Numbered from the stretch's first letter, positions 41,864 to 51,143 are shown. The stretch is 64,000 nucleotides of DNA from JBKHXF01 sp046566145 (GCA_046566145.1 JBKHXF010000027.1:1-64000), one strand, 5' to 3'. The notes: generated by a model from the letters alone, not told the origin. Program-made: numbers and translations.

Positions 41864-42337
41864 TCAGAGCTCCTTGAGCAGGTTCGCGGTCTCGACCGCG
41901 GCGAGCGCCGCCTCCGCGCCCTTGTTGCCGAGCTTGCCGCCGGCGCGCTCGACGGCCTGCTCCCACGTGTCGGTGGTCAGCACGCCGAAGGCGACGGGGA
42001 TGCCGTGGTCGCGCTGCACCGCGGCGCACCCGCCGGCCGCCTCGCCGGCGACGTAGTCGAAGTGGGCCGTGGCACCGCGGACCACCGCGCCGAGGGCGAC
42101 GACCGCGTCGATCTCGCCGGAGGCCGCGAAGCGGCGCGCGACGACGGGCAGCTCCCAGGCGCCGGGGACCCAGGCGACGTGGACGTCGCTCGGCAGGGCG
42201 CCATGGCGCACCACCGCGTCGACCGCGCCGTTGACGAGGCGCTCGACGACGGCGTCGTTGAAGCGCGAGGCGACGATCGCGACGCGCAGGCCGGCGGCGT
42301 CGATGCGGCCGGTGTGGACGTGGACGTCGGGGTTCAC
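41864..42337 (-). CDS. ribH: 6,7-dimethyl-8-ribityllumazine synthase
   Basis: Penultimate riboflavin enzyme, condensing the pyrimidine from the RibD branch with the butanone phosphate made by RibBA. 157 aa, normal. Motifs VASRFNDAVVERLVNGAVD, WVPGAWELPVVA and GAVVRGATAHFDYVA; MnWEQ-like TDTWEQAVERAGGKLGNKG. Such enzymes form pentamers or 60-mer capsids. GTG overlaps the ribBA stop by four bases. Last gene of the rib cluster. Confidence 0.96.
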   Translation of the reverse strand: MNPDVHVHTGRIDAAGLRVAIVASRFNDAVVERLVNGAVDAVVRHGALPSDVHVAWVPGAWELPVVARRFAASGEIDAVVALGAVVRGATAHFDYVAGEAAGGCAAVQRDHGIPVAFGVLTTDTWEQAVERAGGKLGNKGAEAALAAVETANLLKEL

Positions 42338-43743
42338 GCGGACTCCTTGTGGTCGCGGCCGGGGCCGGCCGCACCCGGGACGGCGCCGCCGTCCTCCGGG
42401 TCGTGGTCGTGGTCGTGGTCGGCGGGGTCGTCGTCGGGACGCGGCGCCATGCCGATGCCGTGTCGGTGGGGGACCTCGACGGCCGCCGGCGCGGTGTCGC
42501 GCTGGCGGGCGATGTCACCCACGCCGGTGGACACGGCGATGCCCTCGCCGGAGAGTTCGTGGCCCATGCGCGCCACCTTGGTGCGCAGGTACTCCTCGTT
42601 CGCCGCGTTCGGGGTCACCTCGACGCCGACCCGCTCGACGATGGAGAGCCCGAACCCCTTCAGCGCGGCGCGCTTGGCCGGGTTGTTGGTGAGCAGGCGC
42701 AGGGTGGACAGGCCGAGGTCGACGAGGATCATCGCGCCGGTGCCGTAGTCGCGGGCGTCGGCCGGGAGGCCGAGCGCGAGGTTCGCGTCGACGGTGTCGT
42801 GGCCGGCGTCCTGCAGCTGGTAGGCCTCGAGCTTGTGCAGCAGGCCGATCCCGCGGCCCTCGTGGCCGAGCAGGTACACGATGACCCCCTCGCCCTCGTC
42901 GGCGATGCGGGCCATGGCGAGGTCGAGCTGGGGGCCGCAGTCGCAGCGCAGCGAGCGGAACACGTCGCCGGTCAGGCACTCGGAGTGCATCCGGACCAGC
43001 ACGTCCGGCTTGCCCTCGGGCTCGCCGAGGACGAGCGCGACCGACTCGGCCCCGTCCGCCTGGGAGCGGTAGCCGATGATGCGCCACTCGCCGTACGGGG
43101 TGGGCAGCCGCGCCTCGGCGACCCGCTCGACGAGCGACTCGCGCTCGAGCCGGTACGCGATCAGGTCGGCGATGGAGATCAGCAGCAGCCCGTGCTCCTC
43201 GGCGAACGCCTCGAGGTCGGGCATCCGCGCCATCGTGCCGTCGGGGTTCACGACCTCGGCGATGATGCCGGCCGGGCGCAGGCCCGCGAGGTGCGCGAGG
43301 TCGACGGCGGCCTCGGTGTGGCCCGGGCGGCGCAGCACCCCGCCGGGGTGGTAGCGCAGGGGGAAGACGTGGCCGGGGCGGTGGACGTCCTCGGGGGTGG
43401 CGTCGGGGTCGGCCAGCACCTGGCAGGTCCGCGCCCGGTCGGCCGCGGAGATGCCGGTGGAGGTGCCCTCGACGGCGTCGACGCTGACCGTGTAGGCCGT
43501 CCCCTTCGGGTCCTCGTTGTCGACGACCATCGGCGGGATGCGCAGCCGGTCGAGGTCCTCCCCCAGCATCGGCGTGCAGATCACGCCCGAGGTGTGGTTG
43601 ACGAAGAACGCCATCGTCTCGGGCGTCGCGGCCTCCGCCGCCATGACGAGGTCGCCCTCGTTCTCACGGTCCTCGTCGTCGACGACCACGACGATGCCAC
43701 CCGCGGCGATGACCGCGAGGGCGTCCTCGATGGGTGCGAGCAT
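42334..43743 (-). CDS. ribBA: Bifunctional DHBP synthase / GTP cyclohydrolase II with His/Asp-rich tail
   Basis: Starts both branches of riboflavin synthesis. 469 aa. Residues 1-200 are the 3,4-dihydroxy-2-butanone-4-phosphate synthase (VDDEDRENEGDLVMAAE, NHTSGVICTPM, HTEAAVDLAHLAGL). Residues about 205-405 are GTP cyclohydrolase II, with zinc ligands in HSECLTGDVFRSLRCDCG and GHEGRGIGLLHK. A tail of about 40 residues (RPDDDPADHDHDHDPEDGG) extends past the usual end and could bind metal. ATG 43743 begins the family's normal N-terminus. 14 bases after ribE, overlapping ribH. Confidence 0.95.
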   Translation of the reverse strand: MLAPIEDALAVIAAGGIVVVVDDEDRENEGDLVMAAEAATPETMAFFVNHTSGVICTPMLGEDLDRLRIPPMVVDNEDPKGTAYTVSVDAVEGTSTGISAADRARTCQVLADPDATPEDVHRPGHVFPLRYHPGGVLRRPGHTEAAVDLAHLAGLRPAGIIAEVVNPDGTMARMPDLEAFAEEHGLLLISIADLIAYRLERESLVERVAEARLPTPYGEWRIIGYRSQADGAESVALVLGEPEGKPDVLVRMHSECLTGDVFRSLRCDCGPQLDLAMARIADEGEGVIVYLLGHEGRGIGLLHKLEAYQLQDAGHDTVDANLALGLPADARDYGTGAMILVDLGLSTLRLLTNNPAKRAALKGFGLSIVERVGVEVTPNAANEEYLRTKVARMGHELSGEGIAVSTGVGDIARQRDTAPAAVEVPHRHGIGMAPRPDDDPADHDHDHDPEDGGAVPGAAGPGRDHKESA

Positions 43744-43757
43744 GGGTGGGGGTCCGT

Positions 43758-44411
43758 TCAGTGGTCGGCAGGATCGGGGGCGTACGGGCTCGGCGCGCCG
43801 GCGGCGAGCAGCCGCTCGACGTACTTCGCGATCACGTCGGCCTCGAGGTTGACACGGTCGCCGACCGCACGCGAACCGAAGGTGGTCACCTCGAGCGTGT
43901 GCGGGATGAGCCCGACCCGGAACCGGGCGGAGCGATCGGCCCCGTGCTCGACGTCGACGACCGTCAGCGACGTCCCGTCGATGGTGACCGAGCCCTTCGC
44001 GACGAGGTACGGCGCGACCTCCGCCGGCGCGGCGAACGTGAGGAACACCGTGCCGGGCTGCTCGTCCCGGGCCACGACCTCGCCGACCGCGTCGACGTGG
44101 CCCTGCACGAGGTGGCCACCGAGCCGGCCGCCGGCGGCCATGGCCCGCTCGAGGTTGACCGGCGAGCCGACCGCGAGGTCGCCGAGCGACGTCGCGCGCA
44201 GGGTCTCGGCCATCAGGTCGGCGCGGAACCCGGTCGTGTCGTCGGTGCACACGATCTCGGTGACGGTGAGGCAGCAGCCGTTGACGGCGATGGAGTCGCC
44301 GATGGCGACGTCCTCGACGACGGTCGTGCAGGCGACCTCGAGGGTCGCGTGACGGTCGCGCACGTCGAGCGCGGCGACGCTGCCGAGCTCCTCGACGATG
44401 CCGGTGAACAT
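43758..44411 (-). CDS. ribE: Riboflavin synthase alpha chain
   Basis: Dismutates two lumazines to riboflavin. 217 aa, normal. It opens with MFTGIVEELGSV and shows the internal lumazine-binding duplication: GDSIAVNGCCLTVTEI in the first half and KGSVTIDGTSLTVVDV in the second, plus GGHLVQGHVDAVG. ATG start, 10 bases after ribD and 14 before ribBA. Confidence 0.96.
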   Translation of the reverse strand: MFTGIVEELGSVAALDVRDRHATLEVACTTVVEDVAIGDSIAVNGCCLTVTEIVCTDDTTGFRADLMAETLRATSLGDLAVGSPVNLERAMAAGGRLGGHLVQGHVDAVGEVVARDEQPGTVFLTFAAPAEVAPYLVAKGSVTIDGTSLTVVDVEHGADRSARFRVGLIPHTLEVTTFGSRAVGDRVNLEADVIAKYVERLLAAGAPSPYAPDPADH

Positions 44412-44421
44412 GCGGGGCTCC

Positions 44422-45564
44422 TCAGGCGGGGTGGGGGGCGGCCGCCGTGGCGGCGCGGGCGCGGGCCACCGGGGACGGGTCCGGGACGGCGACGATCTCG
44501 AGGTCGTCCCCGAGCTCACCGGTGCGTTCGGTCCGCCAGGCCCACCCGGACGACGCCGGCACGTCGAGGCACGGCGCGAGCCGCGGCAGCGCGGACGGAC
44601 CGTAGACGCCCCGGGCGAGGTGGATGTGCAGCCGGTCGACCGCGCCGGCGGCCACGAGCGACGCCGCGACCCCCGCCCCGCCCTCGGCGTAGACGGCGCG
44701 CACGCCCCGGGCGTGCAGCGAGGCCAGCGCGGCCTCCACGTCGAGGCGCCCGTCCGCGCCCGTCGCCACCTCGAGGACCTCGGCGCCGGCGGCCTCGAGC
44801 GCCGCCCTGGCGTCCGCCGGCGGGGAGGCGCCGGCGAGCAGCAGGGCGCCGCGCTCCACGACGCGAGCGGTCGGCGGCGTGCGAAGGTGCGTGTCGAGCA
44901 CGACGGGACGCGGCTGCGCGGCCACGGGCTCGACGTGGCGCACGTCGAGCGACGGGTCGTCGGCGAGCACGGTGCCGACCCCGACGAGCACGACGTCGTG
45001 CCAGCCACGCTGGCGGTGGACGGCGGTGCGTGACACCTCGCCGGTGAGCCACCGGCGCCCGCGCACGCTCAGCAGCCCGTCGAGCGTCTGCGCGAGCTTG
45101 AGCGTGACGAACGGGCGACCCACCGCCTGGGCCGTGAGCCACACCTCGTTCTGGGTGCTGGCCCACTCCGGCAGCACGTCGGCCACGACCTCGACGCCGG
45201 CGGCGCGAAGCACCTCGGCGCCGCCCCGGGCCTCGTCGGACGGGTCGGAGAGGGCGAACACGACCCGGGCGACGCCGGCGGCGAGCAGCGCATCGGTGCA
45301 CGGCGGGGTGCGACCGTGGTGGGCGCAGGGCTCGAGGCTGACGTACGCGGTGCCGCCGCGGGCGCGAGCGCCGGCGGCGTGCAGGGCGACGACCTCGGCG
45401 TGCGGGCCGCCGGCGCGGGCGTGGTAGCCCTCGCCCACGATCGCGCCGTCGGCACCGGTCACGACGCACCCGACGGCGGGGTTGGGGCGACAGGTGGCGC
45501 GCCCCAGCTCCCCGAGCACGACGGCGCGGGCGACGAACGCCTGGTCGTTGGCGTGCGCCGTCAC
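44422..45564 (-). CDS. ribD: Bifunctional diaminohydroxyphosphoribosylaminopyrimidine deaminase / reductase
   Basis: Second and third steps of the pyrimidine branch. 380 aa. The deaminase (1-145) has zinc ligands in PHAEVVAL and SLEPCAHHGRTPPC; the reductase (about 150-380) has VTLKLAQTLDGLLSV and YAEGGAGVAASLV. I chose GTG 45564, five bases after GGAGG; a GTG at 45585 would bury that site. Lies 57 bases after the response regulator/GGDEF gene; this gap is too short for an FMN riboswitch. Confidence 0.95.
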   Translation of the reverse strand: MTAHANDQAFVARAVVLGELGRATCRPNPAVGCVVTGADGAIVGEGYHARAGGPHAEVVALHAAGARARGGTAYVSLEPCAHHGRTPPCTDALLAAGVARVVFALSDPSDEARGGAEVLRAAGVEVVADVLPEWASTQNEVWLTAQAVGRPFVTLKLAQTLDGLLSVRGRRWLTGEVSRTAVHRQRGWHDVVLVGVGTVLADDPSLDVRHVEPVAAQPRPVVLDTHLRTPPTARVVERGALLLAGASPPADARAALEAAGAEVLEVATGADGRLDVEAALASLHARGVRAVYAEGGAGVAASLVAAGAVDRLHIHLARGVYGPSALPRLAPCLDVPASSGWAWRTERTGELGDDLEIVAVPDPSPVARARAATAAAPHPA

Positions 45565-45621
45565 CGCGACCTCCGTCCCGCGCACGTCGGGTCGCGCGCG
45601 ACCGACGAGCCTACCCCGCGC

Positions 45622-46581
45622 TCAGTCGGGCAGGATCCGCTCACCGCCGCGCCGGTCGACCTCGTAGTTCGAGGGACCGGTCGAGGTCGACTTCGCGAAC
45701 GACTTCATCTCGGTGGCGATGCTGACCGGCTCGCCGGGGTGCTCGAAGTCGCGCCGGCGGTTGTGCGCCACCCCCACCGACACCGACACGAGCGGGAACC
45801 GCGCCAGCCGTCCCTGCCGGTCGGTCGACTCGATGAACCCCCGCTCACGGTCCTCGGCCGGGTAGAAGCCCGGGACGATCTCGTCGAAGCGGCGGCAGAT
45901 CTCGCCGGCGAGCTCCTCGGCGACGTCGGCGGCACAGATGACCACGAAGTCGTCTCCGCCGATGTGGCCGACGAACGCGTCGTCGCCGCCGAGCTCGCGT
46001 GTGGCCCCGTCGACGACGCCGGCGAGCCCCTTGAGGACCTCGTCGCCCCTCGAGAACCCGAAGTGGTCGTTGTACGCCTTGAACTGGTTGAGGTCGGCGT
46101 ACAGCAGCGCGAGGCTCGAGTTCTCGCGCACCCGTCGGTCGAGCTCGAGCTGGATGCGGCTGTTGCCGGGCAGGCCCGACAGCGGCGACAGCGAGCGCAT
46201 CTGCTCGCTGCGGCGCAGGGTCGCCTGGACGCGGGCGATGAGCTCGTCCGGGTCGAAGGGCTTGGTGACGTAGTCGTCGGCGCCCTCGGCGAGCCCGGAC
46301 ACCTTGTCGGCGGCCTGCGCCTTGGCGGTGACCATGATGACGGGGACGTCGGAGGTGCGGCCGTCGGCCCGCAGGCGGCGCAGCGCCTCGAAGCCGTCGA
46401 CCCGCGGCATCATCACGTCCATGAGGACCAGCGCCGGGCCGGTGGCGACGGCGACGGCGACGGCCTCCTCGCCGTCGCGGGCCTGCACGACCTCGTAGCC
46501 CGACAGCGACAGCGTGACCTCGAGGAACGTCCGGATGTCGGGGTCGTCGTCGACGACGAGGATGCGGGCGCCCTCGGTCAC
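45622..46581 (-). CDS. Response regulator with GGDEF-like output domain (GGDDF)
   Basis: 319-aa signalling protein. Receiver domain (1-125): VVDDDPD acidic pair, phospho-acceptor Asp in LVLMDVMMPRVDG, Thr in IMVTAKAQ and Lys in VTKPFDPDE. GGDEF-type domain (about 140-310): LSGLPGNSRIQLEL, ALLYADLNQFKAYNDHFGFSRGDEV and signature IGGDDFVVI, with Asp in place of the usual catalytic Glu of GGDEF/GGEEF. It may be a weak or inactive diguanylate cyclase, or a GTP/c-di-GMP-sensing output. GTG overlaps the rpe stop by GTGA, so it is coupled to a metabolic gene and followed by ribD. Confidence 0.88.
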   Translation of the reverse strand: MTEGARILVVDDDPDIRTFLEVTLSLSGYEVVQARDGEEAVAVAVATGPALVLMDVMMPRVDGFEALRRLRADGRTSDVPVIMVTAKAQAADKVSGLAEGADDYVTKPFDPDELIARVQATLRRSEQMRSLSPLSGLPGNSRIQLELDRRVRENSSLALLYADLNQFKAYNDHFGFSRGDEVLKGLAGVVDGATRELGGDDAFVGHIGGDDFVVICAADVAEELAGEICRRFDEIVPGFYPAEDRERGFIESTDRQGRLARFPLVSVSVGVAHNRRRDFEHPGEPVSIATEMKSFAKSTSTGPSNYEVDRRGGERILPD

Positions 46582-47318
46582 GCCGAGACCTCCGCGTCGT
46601 CGCGGCTGCCGCGGGCGGCGTCGACGGCCGCGCGGGCCTCGGCGAGGATGGCGGCGACCGCGGCGACGCGGTCCTCGGTGTCGAACACCGCCGAGCCGGC
46701 GACGAGCGTGTCGGCGCCGGCGGCCGCGCAGGTACCGGCCGTGCCGAGGCCGACGCCGCCGTCGACCTGGATGCGGTAGCCCCAGCCGTGCTCGCGCCGC
46801 AGCGCGGCGGCCCGCTCGACCTTGGCGACGCACTCCGGCATGAACGCCTGCCCGCCGAACCCGGGCTCGACCGTCATGACGAGCAGCATGTCCACGTGCG
46901 GGAGCAGCTCCTCGACGGCCTCGAGCGGGTGCGCCGGCTTGATCGCGACCCCGACGGCGGCGCCCTGCTCTCGCAGCAGGTGGACGAGCCCGAGCGGGTC
47001 GTCGTCGGTCTCGAAGTGGAAGGTGACCGAGTCGCACCCGGCCGCGACGAGCTGCGGCCCGTAGGTGCGCGGGTCCGAGATCATCAGGTGCCCGTCGATC
47101 ACGAGGTCCGTGGCGGCCCGCAGCGAGCGCACGACCGGCTGGCCGAGCGTGATGTTGGGCACGTAGTGCCCGTCCATCACGTCGACGTGGAGCCACGGCA
47201 CGGCCGGCGCGACGTCACCGACCTCGTCGGCGAGGCGGGCGAAGTCGGCGGAGAGGATGGACGGCGCGACGAGCAGCTCGTGCCCGTCGCCCTGCGCCAC
47301 GGTGTTCGGTGCCGACAC
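46578..47318 (-). CDS. rpe: Ribulose-phosphate 3-epimerase
   Basis: Pentose phosphate enzyme interconverting ribulose-5-P and xylulose-5-P. 246 aa; TIM barrel. Motifs APSILSADFARLADEV, WLHVDVMDGHYVPNITLG, VMTVEPGFGGQAFMPE and IQVDGGVGLGTA. GTG start with AGGAGG nine bases upstream. Its substrate also feeds RibBA, encoded four genes downstream, so clustering makes metabolic sense. Confidence 0.96.
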   Translation of the reverse strand: MSAPNTVAQGDGHELLVAPSILSADFARLADEVGDVAPAVPWLHVDVMDGHYVPNITLGQPVVRSLRAATDLVIDGHLMISDPRTYGPQLVAAGCDSVTFHFETDDDPLGLVHLLREQGAAVGVAIKPAHPLEAVEELLPHVDMLLVMTVEPGFGGQAFMPECVAKVERAAALRREHGWGYRIQVDGGVGLGTAGTCAAAGADTLVAGSAVFDTEDRVAAVAAILAEARAAVDAARGSRDDAEVSA

Positions 47319-47402
47319 GGGGGCACCCCTCCTGGGTCGTCGGACCCCGTCACCCTAGCCGGGCCGTGCCTGCGGGCCGCGCAGGCCCACGCGGGAGCGG
47401 GG

Positions 47403-48722
47403 TCAGCCGGGGACCCACCAGGTGGCGTGGAACATCCCGTCGGTCCCGTCGGCGTCGGGCAGCAGCTGCCGGCGGCCCAGCGGCTCGAGCTCGGGGTGGG
47501 CCGCCTCGAACGCGTCGACCACGCCGTCCGTCTCGCCGTGGGTCCAGGTGCACACCGCGTAGGTGAGCCGACCGCCGGCGCGGACGCGCCCGAGCGCCAC
47601 CTCGAGCAGGTCCCGCTGGAGCGCCGCGAGCGCGTCGACGTCCTCGGGGCGCCGGCGCCAGCGCACCTCGGGCCGGCGCCGTCCGGTGCCGAGCCCGGTG
47701 CAGGGCGCGTCGACGAGGACCACGTCGAAGGTCTCGTCGACGGCCACCGGGCCGTCGGGGGCGGGCACGAGCGCGTCGCCGACCCGGACCTCGACGTTAC
47801 GCAGGCCGAGGCGTGCCGCGGCCCCGGCGACGCGCCGGGCGCGGCTCGCGTGCAGCTCGACCGCGACGACGTGGCCGTCGGGGCCGACGAGCGTCGCGAG
47901 GTGGGTGGTCTTGCCGCCGGGCGCGGCGCACAGGTCGAGCACCCGCTCGCCCTCCCCCGCGCCGGCGGCGTGCACGACCAGCATCGACGCCTCGTCCTGC
48001 GGGGTGGCGCGGCCCTCGGCGACGGCGGCGAGGGCGCGCGGGTCGGCACCGGGCACGCGCACCGCCTCGGGGGCGTGCGCGCCGGCGGTCGCGGCGAGGC
48101 CGGCGTCGCGGAGCTCGGCGACGAGCGCGTCGCGGTCGCCGGCGGCGCGCAGCGTCAGGCCGGGGTTCTCGTCGTCGGCCTCCAGGATCGTGCGGGTGCG
48201 CTCGGTCCCGTACCGGGCGTGGAGCTCCTCGACGATCCAGCGCGGGTGGCCGGTGGTCAGCGCGAGCGCGTCGAGCTCGTCGTCGGGCCAGGGGATGTCG
48301 GCGGCGAGCAGCCGTCCGAGGCCGCGCAGGACCCCGTTCACGAAGCCGCCGGCGCCGGCGGCCCGCGCGGCCGGGACGGTCTCGCGGGCGAGCGCGACCG
48401 AGGTGGACACGGCGGCGTGCGCGGGTACGTCGGTGCGCCACAGCTGCAGGGCGCCGAGGCGCAGGACCCGCTGCAGTGGCGCCTCGACCTTCTCCAGCGG
48501 CCGCGCGAGGACCTGGTCGAGCAGCCAGTCGAGGCTCCCCCGCCAGCGGACCGTGTCGTAGGCGAGGTGGGAGGCGAACGCCCGGTCCCGCTCGTCGGGG
48601 AGGTCGGCGACGGCGCGCGGCACGACCTCGGTCGCCCAGGCGTCACGCTCGTCGACGTCGGTCAGCGCCCGCAGCGCCGCCCGGCGCGCGGCGAGGCCCT
48701 CGTCGCTGGTCCCGTCGCTCAC
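47403..48722 (-). CDS. rsmB: 16S rRNA (cytosine-967-C5) methyltransferase RsmB
   Basis: 439 aa. An N-terminal NusB-like RNA-binding domain (about 10-150, RAFASHLAYDTVRWRGSLDWLL) precedes a Rossmann methyltransferase: SAM motif VLDLCAAPGGKTTHLA, VDAPCTGLG with the helper Cys, and YAVCTWTHGE with the catalytic Cys (RsmB usually has YSTCS here). GTG overlaps the fmt stop by GTGA. 84 bases separate it from rpe. Confidence 0.93.
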   Translation of the reverse strand: MSDGTSDEGLAARRAALRALTDVDERDAWATEVVPRAVADLPDERDRAFASHLAYDTVRWRGSLDWLLDQVLARPLEKVEAPLQRVLRLGALQLWRTDVPAHAAVSTSVALARETVPAARAAGAGGFVNGVLRGLGRLLAADIPWPDDELDALALTTGHPRWIVEELHARYGTERTRTILEADDENPGLTLRAAGDRDALVAELRDAGLAATAGAHAPEAVRVPGADPRALAAVAEGRATPQDEASMLVVHAAGAGEGERVLDLCAAPGGKTTHLATLVGPDGHVVAVELHASRARRVAGAAARLGLRNVEVRVGDALVPAPDGPVAVDETFDVVLVDAPCTGLGTGRRRPEVRWRRRPEDVDALAALQRDLLEVALGRVRAGGRLTYAVCTWTHGETDGVVDAFEAAHPELEPLGRRQLLPDADGTDGMFHATWWVPG

Positions 48723-49684
48723 GCCCCGAACCGCTCGGGCCGGTAGCCGTTGGCGAACGCGTCGCCCGCCATGCGGGGCTTGCCGGCGGGCTGCAGCTCG
48801 GTGACCTCGAGCAGGCCCTCGCCGCAGGCGACCAGGAGCGTGCCGCCGGCGTCGACGACCTCGCCGGGCGCCGCGTCTGGGGTGCCGGCGGCGTCGCCGG
48901 GCTCGACGGGGCGGGCGTGCCACAGCTTGCAGCGCTCGCCGCGGAACGTCGTGTGGGCCCCGGGGGCCGGGTTGGCGCTGCGGACGAGGCGGGCGAGCTC
49001 CACCGCCGGCCGGGTCCAGTCGATCGCGACGTCGTCGGGGGTGATCTTCGGGGCGAGCGTCGCGCCGTCGTCGGGCTGCGGGGTCGGCTCGGCGGTGCCC
49101 CGGGCGAGCGCGACGACCGAGTCGACCAGCAGCGGCGCGCCGATGGCGGTGAGGCGGTCGAGCAGCGAGCCGGCCGTCTCCTGCTCCCCGATCGGGGTGG
49201 AGACGTGGTCGATGACCGCGCCGGTGTCCATGCCGGCGTCGAGCACGAACGTCGTCGCACCGGTGACCTCGTCGCCGGCGCGGATGGCGTGCTGCACGGG
49301 GGCGGCGCCGCGCCAGCGCGGCAGCAGCGAGTAGTGCAGGTTCACGAACCCGGTGCGAACGGCCTCGAGCACGTCGGTCGGCAGCAGCGCGCCGTAGGCG
49401 ACGACGGCGGCGGCGTCGAGGTCGAGGGCACGCAGGTCGTCGAGGACCTCGCGCGGCCTCTCGGGCTGCCACACGGGCACGCCCGCCTGCTCGGCCGCGA
49501 CCTTCACGGGCGGGGGCTGCGGGGTGCGGGAGCGACCGCGGGGCCGGTCGGGGTTGGTCACCACGACGACGACCTCGACGTCGGGCGAGACGAGCAGCGC
49601 CTCGAGCGGCGGGACCGCGACGTCGGGCGTGCCGAGGAAGGCGATGCGCACCGGGGCCTCGCCGTGGGGGGCGTCGGGGCTCAC
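48719..49684 (-). CDS. fmt: Methionyl-tRNA formyltransferase
   Basis: Formylates initiator Met-tRNA. 321 aa, normal. N-domain start RIAFLGTPDVAVPPLEALL; catalytic block FVNLHYSLLPRWRGAAPVQHAI with the Asn and His; later DTGAVIDH and the C-terminal tRNA-binding OB domain. GTG start overlaps the def stop by four bases, so formyl addition and removal are translationally coupled. Confidence 0.96.
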   Translation of the reverse strand: MSPDAPHGEAPVRIAFLGTPDVAVPPLEALLVSPDVEVVVVVTNPDRPRGRSRTPQPPPVKVAAEQAGVPVWQPERPREVLDDLRALDLDAAAVVAYGALLPTDVLEAVRTGFVNLHYSLLPRWRGAAPVQHAIRAGDEVTGATTFVLDAGMDTGAVIDHVSTPIGEQETAGSLLDRLTAIGAPLLVDSVVALARGTAEPTPQPDDGATLAPKITPDDVAIDWTRPAVELARLVRSANPAPGAHTTFRGERCKLWHARPVEPGDAAGTPDAAPGEVVDAGGTLLVACGEGLLEVTELQPAGKPRMAGDAFANGYRPERFGA

Positions 49685-50235
49685 GGCGTCTTCCGACCCA
49701 GCAGGAGGTTCGCGACGCCGCCGGCGCCGGGCACGTCGACCCCGTGCTCCTCGCGGTAGAGGCGCATCTGCTTCATCGCCTCCTTGCGGTCGTGCTTGGC
49801 GAGGTGGTCGATGAACAGCACCCCGTTGAGGTGGTCCATCTCGTGCAGCCACACGCGGGCGTTGAAGCCCTCGAGCTCGACGCGGTGGGGCTCGCCGTGC
49901 ACGTCCTGCCAGTCGACGGCGATCCGCAGGGGCCGCTCGACCTCGTAGAACAGCCCCGGGAACGACAGGCAGCCCTCGTCGTCGACCTCGACGTCGTCGG
50001 AGGCGTCGGCGACGACCGGGTTGACGACGGCGCCGCCCTCCTCGTCGACCTGCCAGGTGAACAGCCGCTTCAGCACGCCGACCTGGTTGGCGGCGAGCCC
50101 GACGCCGGGGGCGTCGAGCATCGTGGCGTGCATGTCCTCGGCGAGCCTGGCGAGCCGGCCGTCGAAGTCGGTGACCTCGTGGGCGCGCTGGCGCAGGACC
50201 GGGTCGCCGAAGATGCGGACCTCGAGGAGTGCCAC
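49681..50235 (-). CDS. def: Peptide deformylase
   Basis: Metalloenzyme removing the N-formyl group from new proteins. 184 aa, normal. Motif 1 GVGLAANQ, motif 2 EGCLSFPG (metal Cys), motif 3 VWLHEMDHLNGVLF (HExxH-type HEMDH) are intact. GTG start with GAAGG about seven bases upstream. First gene of the long def-fmt-rsmB-rpe-rib run. Confidence 0.96.
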   Translation of the reverse strand: MALLEVRIFGDPVLRQRAHEVTDFDGRLARLAEDMHATMLDAPGVGLAANQVGVLKRLFTWQVDEEGGAVVNPVVADASDDVEVDDEGCLSFPGLFYEVERPLRIAVDWQDVHGEPHRVELEGFNARVWLHEMDHLNGVLFIDHLAKHDRKEAMKQMRLYREEHGVDVPGAGGVANLLLGRKTP

Positions 50236-50285
50236 GGACCTGCCTTCGTGGAGCGGATGCGGGCCGGCAGGGTAGCCCCGGGCCC

Positions 50286-51143
50286 TCACCCGCCGGACAG
50301 GACCCCCGCCGCGAGCTGGACCAGCGCCTCGACGTGCGCCGGCGGCCGCGCGGCGGACCACGCGAGCCGCACCCCGACCGGGGGCGCGTCGACGAGCGGG
50401 ACGTGGACGACGCCCGGGTGCGGGTGCAGCACGCCGGTCGCCTCGGTCGTCACGCCGATGGCCTCGCCCGAGGCGATCAGCTCGAGCCAGTCCTCCACGG
50501 CGTGGGTGGTGCGGGTGGCCTGCGGGGCGGCGTGGGGCGGGAACAGCGCCGGGGTGGTGGTGCCGGTGCGGTCGTCGAGCGCGACGGTCCGCCCGGCGAG
50601 GTCGTTGAGGCTCGCCGACCGCCGGCGCGCGAGCGGGTCGTCCACCGCGACGGCGACGACCCGGGCCTCGGTGCCGACGAGCGCCTCGGCGAGGTCGCTC
50701 CGGTCGGTCGCGCGACGCAGCACGGCGACGTCCGCGAGGCCCTCCGCGAGCCCGGCGGTCGGCGTGACGGCGCGCACGAGGGTGAGCCGCACGCCCGGGT
50801 GCTCCTCGGCCCAGCGCGACAGCACCTCGGTGGTGCGGGGCCCGAGCGCGGCCCAGGCGTGCCCGAGCCGGAGGCTGCCCTCGGCGCCGGCGGCGAGCCG
50901 CGGGAGGGTCGCGACCTCGGCGAGCACCCGCCGGGCGGGTTCGAGCAGGCGCGCGCCGGCGGGGGTCAGGGCGAGCTCGCGGGAGGAGCGCCGGAGCACG
51001 ACCGCGCCGAGCGCCCGCTCGAGGTCCGCGACCTGGCGCGACACCGTCGCCTGGGTGACCCGCAGGTCCGCGGCCGCGTCGGTGAAGCTGCCGGCGTCGA
51101 CGACGGCGACGAAGGCCCGCAGGTGCCGCAGCTCGATGTCCAT
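50286..51143 (-). CDS. LysR-family transcriptional regulator
   Basis: 285 aa. N-terminal winged helix-turn-helix (ELRHLRAFVAVVDAGSFTDAAADLRVTQATVSRQVADLERALG) followed by a periplasmic-binding-like effector domain. ATG 51143 gives the common MDIELRHLR start; a GTG two codons earlier is possible. No Shine-Dalgarno is visible. It diverges from an EamA-type exporter and probably controls it, with the inverted repeat at 51142-51156 as a possible operator. Confidence 0.92.
   Translation of the reverse strand: MDIELRHLRAFVAVVDAGSFTDAAADLRVTQATVSRQVADLERALGAVVLRRSSRELALTPAGARLLEPARRVLAEVATLPRLAAGAEGSLRLGHAWAALGPRTTEVLSRWAEEHPGVRLTLVRAVTPTAGLAEGLADVAVLRRATDRSDLAEALVGTEARVVAVAVDDPLARRRSASLNDLAGRTVALDDRTGTTTPALFPPHAAPQATRTTHAVEDWLELIASGEAIGVTTEATGVLHPHPGVVHVPLVDAPPVGVRLAWSAARPPAHVEALVQLAAGVLSGG

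Noticed and set aside
45565..45621. FMN riboswitch before ribD
   Set aside because: The gap is only 57 bases, too short, and no RFN-like conserved sequence is seen.
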